Shown: positions 1 to 7,195 of the stretch, piece after piece
Layout of the letters: every line of letters starts with the position of its first letter
How positions within the stretch are numbered: position 1 is the stretch's first letter
DNA from: Bacteroidota bacterium
Lineage (GTDB): Bacteria > Bacteroidota > Ignavibacteria > Kapaibacteriales > UBA2268
Assembly (NCBI GenBank): GCA_022708005.1
Contig: JAKIZN010000034.1
Location: forward strand, 1-10,460
Direction: 5' to 3'
DNA length: 10,460 bases
Made by a program: the position numbers and the translations under genes
The notes under the pieces: model-generated
Database searches by the model: none
The model's input: the letters and a program-made list of their open reading frames with translations, nothing else
Told to the model about the DNA's origin: nothing

Positions 1-2580
1 AATCGTTATCAACGGCTTGAAATGCTTTCCAATATTGACGGATATAGTCGCCGAATCCACGCAGTCAGCGGTATTGGTTTGTATAACTTTCAGCGAGCCA
101 ACTGTAACGCTATCCCACCACCTAACTCTAATAGTGCTTGTGCCTTGCCCGCTTATTATACTCCCTTTATTTATTTGCCATTCATACTTATCTTCGGGAT
201 AATCTTGAACTGAATAATTTGCTACAGAACCACTGATAACGGACTTTGCGCCGGTGATAATTGGCTTGGGCAATTCTATCACATTGATATAAAGAGTATC
301 GGAAGCCACGTTTCCAAATTCATCGCTAACGGTTAACGTGTATTTCTGACTATCTTGGGGTATAATCATGCTGAAAGACGAATCAGGCGAAGATAAACCC
401 GTTTGTGGAGACCATTGGTATGACAGCGTTCCAAATCCACCTTCTGCCTCTGCGCCAACATAAACGCTATCGCCTCTGCATAAATTAATTTCATTAGTGC
501 CGATGCTTTCTTCAAAGCTCAAATCTATCAAATTCGGTCTCAATCTTAGCAAAAACACATCGGATTTGCTCGAATCTCCGTGTGCCTCTTGAAAAGCGTT
601 AGCAGTCGTTGGGAAATCAGGCGATGCAGTCCAGCCAGTTACCCAAACGGAGAAGTCCGGTAGTGGATAAATTGAATTGCCGACATCTTGCATTTTCCCG
701 CCAATATATGTGGAGTAAAGCAATTTACTAAGATTGGGCGACAGCTTTGAGACAAATGCGTCTGTGCTGTCGACGTACTTCTTTTGGAAAGCCCTGCGAG
801 TTACTGGAAAGTCGGGCGAAGTTGTCGTTCCAACTACATATACATTGCCGAGCGAGTCCAATGAAATGCTATGCGCTCTTTCTGTGCCTCTTCCACCAAT
901 AAATGTTGAGTGCAGCAACGATTCGCCAGTAAAATTAATTTTTGAAACAAATATATCACCAAAAATACTGCCTGTTACGCTATTATTATAACTTTCGTCG
1001 AACGCTCCAGCGACAATAGGAAAATCCGCTGATTCAGTCAGCCCTGTAACATACATATTGCCATCGCCGTCCAAGCACAGCCCATATAATTGATCTCTGC
1101 CTTTGCCACCGAGATATGTCGAAAAAACTATTGCCGAGCCAGACGAATTAAGTTTCAACAAAAAGGCATCGCCGATGCTGCCGTTTTTCACAGAATCACT
1201 ATTTACTTTGCTAGAGGCATACTTTGATGTTGGAAAGTCTGATGAGCGGGTTATCCCACCAATTACAGCGCCTCCCATGTTATCCACTGCAATAGTTTGC
1301 CCAAAATCATCGAATTGCCCACCAAAGTAAGTTGAGTATAAAAGCCGATAATCATCGTTTGAAAACTTTGCAGCAAAGCCGTCTCTCCCGCCGCTATTTG
1401 CTGTGTCTAATGCGTTTGTAGTTGTTCGGAAATCTGTCGAGCTGGTGTATCCTGTTAAATATACATTGCCGTACTTATCTAGCGCTATGCCTTGAGCGTA
1501 GTCGTCGCCTTTGCCACCGAACAGCGTCGAAAATAAAAGAGAATCGCCAGAATGCTTTATTTTAGTCAAAAACACATCAAATCCGCCAATATCAAATGTA
1601 TCTATTGCACCTTTTGTGTAAGGAAAAGCCCTAAGTGAGAATGTATAGCCAGAAATGTATATATCACCAAATTTATCGATAGCCAAGCATTCGCCGTGAT
1701 CATCTCCATAGCCACCGAGATACGTCGAAAACAGCAAATTTTCGCCAGTAGAATCGAATTTCGAGATAATCACATCATAAAAATTAAGCATTGTATCTAA
1801 TTTGTTATCATAACTGCCAACGGTTGTGGGATAATCAATAGAATTAGTGGCGCCCACTATAACAACGTTCCCTAAGGAATCGAGCTCCATAGCCCTCGCT
1901 ACATCATATTTAGAGCCACCCAAGAAAGTGGAATATACAATGGGATCTATCGTTATTGAATTTGCTCTATTATAGCCCTCCAACTTAAATGAGATACTTT
2001 TATCGTTATTGAAAATAAAATTTGATTTAATCAAGTCGCCATTTGAATTATCGTAGGCGAGCAGCTCGCTATGCCTTTGCTCTAAATATGGTGTGGATAA
2101 AATCAAAGCGTTGCCTCTAATTTGCTGTGAAGTTGCTCCTTGAATAGATAGCTTAATATCATCAGGGTTAGCGCCCGGTTTCAGCAGAAAATCGTAAGCA
2201 AAATTGCCATTTTTGAAATACAAAATTAAATCAATATTGGAGTAAAGCTCGCTGATAACCAAGCTATCATATTCGCAAAGATTGGTAGCAGATTTTGAAC
2301 CCAAGAAAAAGTTTACTTTTGAAGCAGCGGGCGATTTGGCTATGGGATTAAACTTCGAGATGGCGTTAAACTGCACGCTGATAGCAGAGCCGTATCGCCT
2401 ATCGCTATCGACTGACTTATAGTCGAACAATATCGAGCCGCTGCTTAGCCATATATTGCAATCGGCAGTTTTAGCAAAGTAAAGCACGCTATCGCAGAAT
2501 TGCCCTTGATTTTCTACAAATCCAGCTTTGGCAACTCCAATGGAAAGCATTAAAAGTATGATGTAAAGTGTATTTTTCAT
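1..2580 (-). CDS. Secreted SBBP-repeat beta-propeller protein with PKD/Ig-like domains (3' end beyond window)
   Basis: The frame is open for 860 codons from the ATG at 2580 to the window edge without a stop, so the gene is partial at its 3' end. Residues 1-19 form a signal peptide (MKNTLYIILL..., likely cut after AKA). Residues 20-200 resemble the N-terminal domain usually found before SBBP repeats, opening with FVENQGQF. Seven SBBP repeats follow, each marked by an STYLGG-like motif at residues 217, 285, 351, 416, 487, 558 and 623, with DxxGNvYvtG and DFPtT motifs in between. About 690-770 is a PKD-like domain (YQWSPQTGL, YTLTVSDEFGN) and about 771-852 a second one (YEWQINKGS, GQGTSTIRV). 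The family is extracellular and often exported by T9SS; a C-terminal sorting domain would be expected just outside the window. The start is four bases after the stop of the M14 peptidase gene, so the two are probably cotranscribed. The specific role is unknown; adhesion or surface binding is an inference. Confidence 0.9.
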   Translation of the reverse strand, partial: MKNTLYIILLMLSIGVAKAGFVENQGQFCDSVLYFAKTADCNIWLSSGSILFDYKSVDSDRRYGSAISVQFNAISKFNPIAKSPAASKVNFFLGSKSATNLCEYDSLVISELYSNIDLILYFKNGNFAYDFLLKPGANPDDIKLSIQGATSQQIRGNALILSTPYLEQRHSELLAYDNSNGDLIKSNFIFNNDKSISFKLEGYNRANSITIDPIVYSTFLGGSKYDVARAMELDSLGNVVIVGATNSIDYPTTVGSYDNKLDTMLNFYDVIISKFDSTGENLLFSTYLGGYGDDHGECLAIDKFGDIYISGYTFSLRAFPYTKGAIDTFDIGGFDVFLTKIKHSGDSLLFSTLFGGKGDDYAQGIALDKYGNVYLTGYTSSTDFRTTTNALDTANSGGRDGFAAKFSNDDYRLLYSTYFGGQFDDFGQTIAVDNMGGAVIGGITRSSDFPTSKYASSKVNSDSVKNGSIGDAFLLKLNSSGSAIVFSTYLGGKGRDQLYGLCLDGDGNMYVTGLTESADFPIVAGAFDESYNNSVTGSIFGDIFVSKINFTGESLLHSTFIGGRGTERAHSISLDSLGNVYVVGTTTSPDFPVTRRAFQKKYVDSTDAFVSKLSPNLSKLLYSTYIGGKMQDVGNSIYPLPDFSVWVTGWTASPDFPTTANAFQEAHGDSSKSDVFLLRLRPNLIDLSFEESIGTNEINLCRGDSVYVGAEAEGGFGTLSYQWSPQTGLSSPDSSFSMIIPQDSQKYTLTVSDEFGNVASDTLYINVIELPKPIITGAKSVISGSVANYSVQDYPEDKYEWQINKGSIISGQGTSTIRVRWWDSVTVGSLKVIQTNTADCVDSATISVNIGKHFKPLITI
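526..1932 (-). repeat. Seven tandem SBBP repeats (propeller blades)
   Basis: Within the partial protein at the left edge, the motif S-T-[YFL]-[LFI]-G-G recurs seven times at a spacing of 65 to 71 residues (68, 66, 65, 71, 71, 65). Each unit continues with a [GD]-D stretch, then D-x-x-G-N-x-Y and G-x-T-x-S-x-D-F-P. Seven units fit one closed seven-bladed beta-propeller. Some blades keep near-identity in DNA: 1105-1125 and 1711-1731 differ at one base in 21, which suggests duplication or conversion between blades. Confidence 0.85.
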
Positions 2581-2584
2581 AGCC

Positions 2585-4912
2585 CTATTCGAACAATAAA
2601 ACAATTTGTTGCGATATGCCTTTATCGCTAAAAAGCATTAAAAAATAAACGGCTTTGGGTAGTTTTGACGTATCTAAAAGAATTGTATTACTATCGGCTG
2701 TGCCACTTTTCAAAACTCTGCCTTCCATATCGCATAGATAGTAATTAGTAAACTCGCTATCGCTATTGATAATAGCAAATTTACTGCCACTCACAATGCT
2801 ATATTTTGTAATCTTATTATCGGCTTTAGCGTCTTCTACTTTAGAATACCTTTCGTAGCTATTTATATAAATATCGCTGATGTTCCAGCCGTCGTAATTA
2901 CCGCCCGCATCGGAGAGCAGCCCAAATCTTAACTTAATTTTTTTGCCCGCGAACTCGCTCAAATCAATATTTTGCCTAAAATAATCGAAGAAATTCCCCT
3001 GCAAGTAAAATTTGCCTGCTTGCTGCCTGCTGCTATTTAGCCCAAGCCCTTCCACCATACGGTCTGATTTTAGATTTTTCCAGCTTGCACCGCCATCTGT
3101 GGAAACTTCCACTACTCCCGCATCCCAAGTGTTTTCTATGAACAGTTTTGAATTGAAAATAAGTTCGGCAGTTTCGGCAGCAGGTATATCGATAGGCGAA
3201 CTGCTTGTAATATAATTATTTGCGAAATTGCTATATCGCCTGAACGGGCTGCAAGCCAATACATTTTTATTAAGCAAACTATCAAACTCAAGCCCCCACT
3301 CGCCGCTATCCCAATTGCTTAAAGTGCCATCGAATAAATCAATTTTATGCGGAGCGTACAGCCTTGCAAACAGTGTATCTTTGCGGGTTAATCCATCTTC
3401 TTGGATTATCTCAATTTCAAATGCAGACATAGAGCCATTTTCGTAACTGCTTTGCACGTAAAGTTCTGCGATAATTTTCTTACTTTCTCCCACAAGCAAA
3501 GAAATATCGGAGAACTCCGAATCTGATAGTCCGATGCCGTCTGATAAGGAGCTAATCCGCACTGTGGCATTTTCTAACTGCGAAGCTCCAATATTTGCTA
3601 TTTCAAGCTCGATGCTGCTATTGGGCAAGCCGTAATTTATATTAAAATCAATCACTCTGCAATTTTGCGATGCACTAAATAAAAATTCATAGCTCATTTT
3701 TAAATTATCTTTGCAAATTCGCTCGATATTTTCAATTGGACACCAGAAATTATCCGCAACGTCTCCAACTTCTGCGGTAAAAGCGTATATTTTATTTTTA
3801 TCGTCAGACTCAAAATACATCCAATCGTCTGAGTTCCCACGCGAAGAATAGTTTAAAGTCTGCAAATCCAAGCCATAAACATAGCGATTTTCCTTTGTTG
3901 AATAAAATGCAAACTTTCTAAATAGCGTAGAATCTGGAGTGTCATAAGGGAAAGCGCTCCAAGGATATATCAGCAAATTGCCGTAAGAGTGATAATTGAC
4001 GGCAATTTTAAAGTTGTTTTTTTCGCAAAGGCTTTTGATTGCTTGAGTTTCAGGTTCGGAAAAAGGAGCAGTGCCTCGGTAATTATCTATTCGCGGGTTG
4101 TCGCTTGAGCCGCCGACGGGGCTGTCCCAAAATTTATATGGTCCATAATTGCGGTTTAAATCTATTCCATAAGCATTTTCACTGACCTTGCGACGATTTT
4201 TTCTCCACATACCGCCGCCCATCGGATAATTTTGCTCGTTGTAGCAATACCCATCTGGATTGACTATCGGCACAACAAATATATTACGGTTATTAATCAG
4301 ATATTCTGCCGTGCTATCATGATTTTTATAGCCATCGAGCAAATTTTTGATAAAATATAGCAATGCCATTCCGCTTGCGGGTTCGCGAGCGTGGTGCAAA
4401 GCTGTAAGCAACACATCGGCACTCTCTTTTGACGTATTCGGGTTGCCAAATTCGTATAAATAAATTTCTCTGCCTTCGCAAGAGCTACCGATTATTTCTT
4501 TTCGCACTATGTTCGGAAATTCTGCCAAAAGCGAGTCATATTCAGCAATAAACTCCGAAAAGGTGAAAAATCCGCCCATAGAGCCATATTTAAAATTTAC
4601 TGATTGTATTTTATCTAAATTGTTTGAAATATATGGCTTATTCCGATTTTCTATATAAGACGAATAATCATCTATGAGTATGCTAAATTTATAACTATAT
4701 GATTTTAAAGAATCTATGACCGCATCATTTGCAATGAAAACGCAAAGGCTATCGGTTCGTAAAATATCTTGCCTTTCAAGTCCGCTATTTAGTAGGATTT
4801 CAAGCAACTTGCCATCAGGATTTGCAACTTCAAAAACTGAATATTTTTCTGCAACGGCGGTTTGCGAGAGCAGTAGCATTAGCAAAGTGGCTAATTTTAG
4901 AATTTTCGTCAT
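2585..4912 (-). CDS. Secreted M14 zinc carboxypeptidase with jelly-roll module and T9SS type A sorting domain
   Basis: This is a metallocarboxypeptidase that should remove C-terminal residues from peptides outside the cell. Residue numbers count from an in-frame ATG at 4957; the start chosen here is residue 16 (4912), because it begins a standard signal peptide (MTKILKLATLLMLLLSQTAVA) and the longer form would bury it. Residues 37-120 look like a propeptide. The M14 domain spans about 125-430. H189 and E192 (HARE) and H323 (NYHSYG) are the zinc ligands, R252 (WRKNR) and N268-R269 (DLNRN) bind substrate, and E396 (FTAEVGD) is the general base, so all key residues are present. About 434-535 is Ig/CARDB-like, and about 538-700 is a MAM-like jelly roll (FDGTLSNWDSGEW, STDGGASW, GNYDGWNISDIYI). 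The last 75 residues are a T9SS type A domain (YLCDMEGRVLKSG, LPKAVYFLML). The SBBP-repeat gene follows after four bases, suggesting an operon. Substrate specificity cannot be read from the sequence. Confidence 0.93.
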   Translation of the reverse strand: MTKILKLATLLMLLLSQTAVAEKYSVFEVANPDGKLLEILLNSGLERQDILRTDSLCVFIANDAVIDSLKSYSYKFSILIDDYSSYIENRNKPYISNNLDKIQSVNFKYGSMGGFFTFSEFIAEYDSLLAEFPNIVRKEIIGSSCEGREIYLYEFGNPNTSKESADVLLTALHHAREPASGMALLYFIKNLLDGYKNHDSTAEYLINNRNIFVVPIVNPDGYCYNEQNYPMGGGMWRKNRRKVSENAYGIDLNRNYGPYKFWDSPVGGSSDNPRIDNYRGTAPFSEPETQAIKSLCEKNNFKIAVNYHSYGNLLIYPWSAFPYDTPDSTLFRKFAFYSTKENRYVYGLDLQTLNYSSRGNSDDWMYFESDDKNKIYAFTAEVGDVADNFWCPIENIERICKDNLKMSYEFLFSASQNCRVIDFNINYGLPNSSIELEIANIGASQLENATVRISSLSDGIGLSDSEFSDISLLVGESKKIIAELYVQSSYENGSMSAFEIEIIQEDGLTRKDTLFARLYAPHKIDLFDGTLSNWDSGEWGLEFDSLLNKNVLACSPFRRYSNFANNYITSSSPIDIPAAETAELIFNSKLFIENTWDAGVVEVSTDGGASWKNLKSDRMVEGLGLNSSRQQAGKFYLQGNFFDYFRQNIDLSEFAGKKIKLRFGLLSDAGGNYDGWNISDIYINSYERYSKVEDAKADNKITKYSIVSGSKFAIINSDSEFTNYYLCDMEGRVLKSGTADSNTILLDTSKLPKAVYFLMLFSDKGISQQIVLLFE

Positions 4913-5072
4913 ATTAAGTTTTATATTTGTCGTAATCGCTTTTATTTTCAATAGCATTTATTTTTAATTCTAATTCACAAAACTAATAATTTAGCTATAT
5001 AAATGCAAGAAATTTTTGGAACGTTGCCGCAGTTATGAAACGCAGGCAAGCAGACGGCATCGGCTCAAAAGC

Positions 5073-5110
5073 AAAGGGCTGTCCCACTTGTTTTTGCAGG
5101 GCAGCCCTTT
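5073..5110 (-). terminator. Hairpin terminator after the NlpC/P60 gene
   Basis: The arms AAAGGGCTG-T-CCC (5073-5085) and GGGCAGCCCTTT (5099-5110) pair over 12 bp with a single bulged T and a 13-base loop. The hairpin starts 18 bases beyond the stop codon of the NlpC/P60 gene. Read on the minus strand it is followed by TTTGCTTTTGAG, a weak T-rich tail, so it fits an imperfect intrinsic terminator. It would separate nlpC/P60 transcription from the M14 gene downstream, whose promoter should then lie between about 4913 and 5072; I see no clear box there. Confidence 0.6.
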
Positions 5111-5128
5111 ACAATCTTTTCAAAAAAT

Positions 5129-5983
5129 TTATTCGCCGTTTTGCTTTTTCGATTTATTCATACTCAACTTGCCAATATCTTGGCGAGAAAGCCTTCTGCC
5201 ACCGATAAAACGATTTTTGTAATAAGTGCTTTGCAGCGACGAAACTGTAACTCCAAATCGAGAACTTGCGTGAGCAAATAAATTATCGCCCAAATAAATA
5301 CCCACGTGGGAAGCAAATTTGCGAGAATAAGTATGGAAAAATATCAAATCGCCAAATTCTAAGTTATTGAACGTTATCTTTCTGCCAACTGTAACTTGCT
5401 CGCGAGCCGTGCGTGGAAGAAGAATATCAGCACATTCGATAAAAATTCTTTGCGTCCAGCCCGAGCAATCAATAGCCTTATTGGAAGTGCCACCAAATTT
5501 ATACGGTGTGCCGAGCCAATCCATAATTTTGTCCATAATCACAGTTTTCTTCATGCCATAGTCAGTTTTTTCGTCATTGCCAGTAACAAATTGCAGCCAT
5601 AGAGTCTTCAGGTCGTCAATATTGATAGCGACGTCGTCCTCTTGCTCAAGTTCGGCAACATCTTCGCCTAAGTCGCCAAGTTCAAAATTGTCAGATAAAT
5701 CTTCGCCGTCATTGTCTATATTAAATTGTTGTGCGTTCTCTACGTTTGATTCGATGCCTGCAAGCTCGCTTACAGTTGCTGAGGAATTTTTTATTATGTC
5801 AATTGCTTGTGCCCGTGCCGCTCTTGGGTTGTATTTTGTTGATGATGCCCGTGAGGATGTCCGCTTTTTCCTTGCCGATGATTCATTTAATCCGCTCAAC
5901 AGCAAAATTGGAATTAGCAGTATTATAATTAGTGGTTTTACTTTCAAATTCAATAGTCGCATTTTCAGTACCAATTTTTTCAC
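5129..5983 (-). CDS. Secreted NlpC/P60 family cell-wall peptidase
   Basis: This is a cysteine peptidase expected to cut peptidoglycan stem peptides in the periplasm. Its 284 residues begin with a hydrophobic export segment at about 17-31 (PLIIILLIPILLLSG), followed by an SSA that could be a cleavage site. No lipobox cysteine is present. Residues 38-60 are strongly basic (ARKKRTSSRASS) and 89-124 strongly acidic, forming a charged linker. The NlpC/P60 domain covers about 147-265. C173 in DCSGW is the nucleophile, H226 in SHVGIYLGD the base and H238 in FAHAS the third catalytic residue, so the triad is intact. LGTPYKFGG before the cysteine is typical of Spr/YgiU-like endopeptidases. An internal Met (residue 8, at 5962) is an alternative start; both keep the hydrophobic segment. 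The gene is divergent from the nitrilase-family gene and ends before a hairpin terminator. Cleavage specificity is not determinable from the sequence. Confidence 0.92.
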   Translation of the reverse strand: MKKLVLKMRLLNLKVKPLIIILLIPILLLSGLNESSARKKRTSSRASSTKYNPRAARAQAIDIIKNSSATVSELAGIESNVENAQQFNIDNDGEDLSDNFELGDLGEDVAELEQEDDVAINIDDLKTLWLQFVTGNDEKTDYGMKKTVIMDKIMDWLGTPYKFGGTSNKAIDCSGWTQRIFIECADILLPRTAREQVTVGRKITFNNLEFGDLIFFHTYSRKFASHVGIYLGDNLFAHASSRFGVTVSSLQSTYYKNRFIGGRRLSRQDIGKLSMNKSKKQNGE

Positions 5984-5994
5984 AAAACAATTAA

Positions 5995-6013
5995 TAAGGT
6001 TATTATACCTTAA
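5995..6013. promoter_or_regulatory. Short inverted repeat just upstream of the NlpC/P60 start
   Basis: TAAGGT (5995-6000) and ACCTTA (6008-6013) form a 6-bp inverted repeat around a 7-base AT spacer, ending 11 bases before the NlpC/P60 start codon. The minus strand of the spacer contains TATAAT, so the site could be an operator over a -10 element, or a leader hairpin. No -35 partner is evident. The sequence alone cannot decide between these options. Confidence 0.25.
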
Positions 6014-6101
6014 AATAAATTTTTATTTTTACGTTCTAATAAAAAGAAACGCTATAAAAAATAAGTGTGCAATAAATTACACAACTAACGAATGCAATTA
6101 A

Positions 6102-6109
6102 CAAAATTA
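6102..6109 (-). promoter_or_regulatory. Possible Bacteroidota -7 box for the NlpC/P60 gene
   Basis: The minus strand reads TAATTTTG here, the same octamer as the candidate box facing the other way at 6241-6248. It would give a leader of more than 100 bases before the start at 5983. A TTTG lies upstream at 6122-6125, but it is closer than the usual -33 spacing. In such AT-rich DNA a chance match is likely. Confidence 0.22.
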
Positions 6110-6240
6110 TTTGAGAACCACCAAAAATAATTTTATTTTATTAATATACTTTAATTTATTTTTCATTTTTGTTGGACTTTATTTACTTTTATTCATTAAA
6201 AGACAAAGCAAAAAAAGCCGCATAATTCAAAAAATACAGT

Positions 6241-6248
6241 TAATTTTG
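6241..6248 (+). promoter_or_regulatory. Possible Bacteroidota -7 box for the nitrilase-family gene
   Basis: TAATTTTG matches the TAnnTTTG -7 consensus known for the primary sigma factor of Bacteroidota. It lies 29 bases before the chosen ATG at 6278, leaving a 5' leader of about 20-25 bases. A clear -33 TTTG is not present at the usual distance, so the call is tentative. Confidence 0.35.
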
Positions 6249-6277
6249 ACAATTATTTGATAAAAAATGGTAAAAAT

Positions 6278-7078
6278 ATGAAAATTTCACTAATTCAGTT
6301 CGCCCCGCAGCTCTTTAATCGAGAATATAATCACAATTATATTATTAACAGCATAAAAAATGATAATTCTGATATAATTGTATTTCCAGAGCTTGCACTA
6401 TCGGGCTATTATTTTCTAAATAGAGAGGAATCGCTCGCAAATGCTTATGATTTTAACTGCGATGAAATGAATGCGTTCAAATATCTTGCCGAGCAGTTAA
6501 ATAAAATTATAGTTATAGGCTTTGTCGAAAAGTCTGGGGAAAAAGTATTCAACTCTGCTGGTTTGTTTTTTCCAGATAGTAGTTTTAACTGCGTCTACCG
6601 CAAAACTCATTTATTTTACAAAGAGCATAATGCTTTCGATAGAGGCGATACAGGATTCTTTAACGTTAAGTATCCCGATATGGATATTAATATTGGCGCT
6701 ATGATTTGCTACGATTGGCGATTTCCAGAAGCGGCGAGATGTCTTGGGCTGCTGGGCGCCGATTTAATTGTATGCCCATCTAACTTAGTAACTCCGCTAT
6801 GGCCAAAGGTTATGCCCGCCAGAGCAATCGAAAACAAGGTATACTTAGCTGTTGCAAATCGCTATGGCACAGAAACCAGAGACGGCGAAACACTGCTGTT
6901 TAATGGAAAAAGCGCCCTGTACGACTTTTATGGCAACGAACTATGCCAAGCCGCGCCTGAAGGCGACGCTGCCATAGCAACAGATATATTTCCAGAGAAA
7001 ACTCGCGAAAAATCATTTAATCCAATTAATCATATTTTTAAGGATAGAATCCCAGAAAAATACTCTGTTCTTTTTTAA
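6278..7078 (+). CDS. Nitrilase-superfamily carbon-nitrogen hydrolase (probable amidase)
   Basis: This is a cytoplasmic C-N hydrolase that should release ammonia from an amide (or carbamoyl) substrate. The protein has 266 residues from the ATG at 6278, close to the usual length for single-domain family members, and it starts straight into the first beta strand (MKISLIQFAPQ). The Glu-Lys-Cys triad is complete: E38 in FPELALSGYYF, K109 in YRKTHLF and C144 in MICYDWRFPEAAR. The second conserved glutamate is E116 in KEHNAF. The conserved PARAIENKVYLAVANR segment follows. An upstream in-frame TTG at 6257 would add seven polar residues and is less likely. It has no signal peptide, unlike its neighbours, and is the only plus-strand gene. 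Omega-amidase-like or related aliphatic amidase activity is possible, but the substrate cannot be assigned from sequence alone. Confidence 0.92.
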   Translation: MKISLIQFAPQLFNREYNHNYIINSIKNDNSDIIVFPELALSGYYFLNREESLANAYDFNCDEMNAFKYLAEQLNKIIVIGFVEKSGEKVFNSAGLFFPDSSFNCVYRKTHLFYKEHNAFDRGDTGFFNVKYPDMDINIGAMICYDWRFPEAARCLGLLGADLIVCPSNLVTPLWPKVMPARAIENKVYLAVANRYGTETRDGETLLFNGKSALYDFYGNELCQAAPEGDAAIATDIFPEKTREKSFNPINHIFKDRIPEKYSVLF

Positions 7079-7140
7079 ACACAAATAGTGCAGAAGAAAC
7101 TCTATCTGAATGCGTATCCGTAAGGAAATATCAGACTTTA

Positions 7141-7173
7141 AGATGTCCTACACCTCGAAGGTGTAGGACATCT
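7141..7173. repeat. Perfect 15-bp inverted repeat between convergent genes
   Basis: AGATGTCCTACACCT (7141-7155) and AGGTGTAGGACATCT (7159-7173) are exact reverse complements around a CGA loop. Outside it, TCAG (7131-7134) and CTGA (7180-7183) could extend the stem across an internal loop. It lies 62 bases after the nitrilase-family stop and 22 bases after the CotH-family stop. It could end or stabilise transcripts from both sides, but neither side carries a T tract, so it is not a textbook terminator. A dispersed REP-like palindrome is an alternative. Confidence 0.7.
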
Positions 7174-7195
7174 GGGAAACTGACGTTCTCGCCTA

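Larger units (their letters stand above)
5984..6277. promoter_or_regulatory. AT-rich divergent intergenic region
   Basis: This stretch of about 294 bases separates the minus-strand NlpC/P60 gene from the plus-strand nitrilase-family gene. It is markedly richer in A and T than the flanking genes, with long A and T runs (for example 6122-6180), and holds no credible reading frame. It should contain promoters for both directions. It holds two copies of TAATTTTG in opposite orientations (6241-6248 plus, 6102-6109 minus) and a short inverted repeat at 5995-6013. No riboswitch or small RNA could be recognised. Confidence 0.6.

Noticed and set aside
1..1330. Short plus-strand reading frames (17-202, 22-213, 734-991, 1103-1330)
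   Set aside because: All lie antisense to the continuous SBBP-repeat coding frame and show no recognisable domain.
1..2580. A broken or frameshifted SBBP gene
   Set aside because: Translating the minus strand from 2580 gave one uninterrupted frame to the edge with all repeats in register; it is cut by the window, not decayed.
4913..4957. Longer start for the M14 peptidase at 4957
   Set aside because: It would add 15 residues before a standard signal peptide; the Met at 4912 gives the normal N-terminus.
5577..6101. A 174-codon plus-strand reading frame opposite the NlpC/P60 gene and its upstream region
   Set aside because: It overlaps a gene with an intact catalytic triad and signal segment on the other strand, its protein is a low-complexity Ser-rich shadow, and it runs on into AT-rich non-coding DNA.
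6257..6277. TTG start for the nitrilase-family gene
   Set aside because: The ATG at 6278 begins right at the conserved first strand, and the extra seven residues are polar and not expected for the family.
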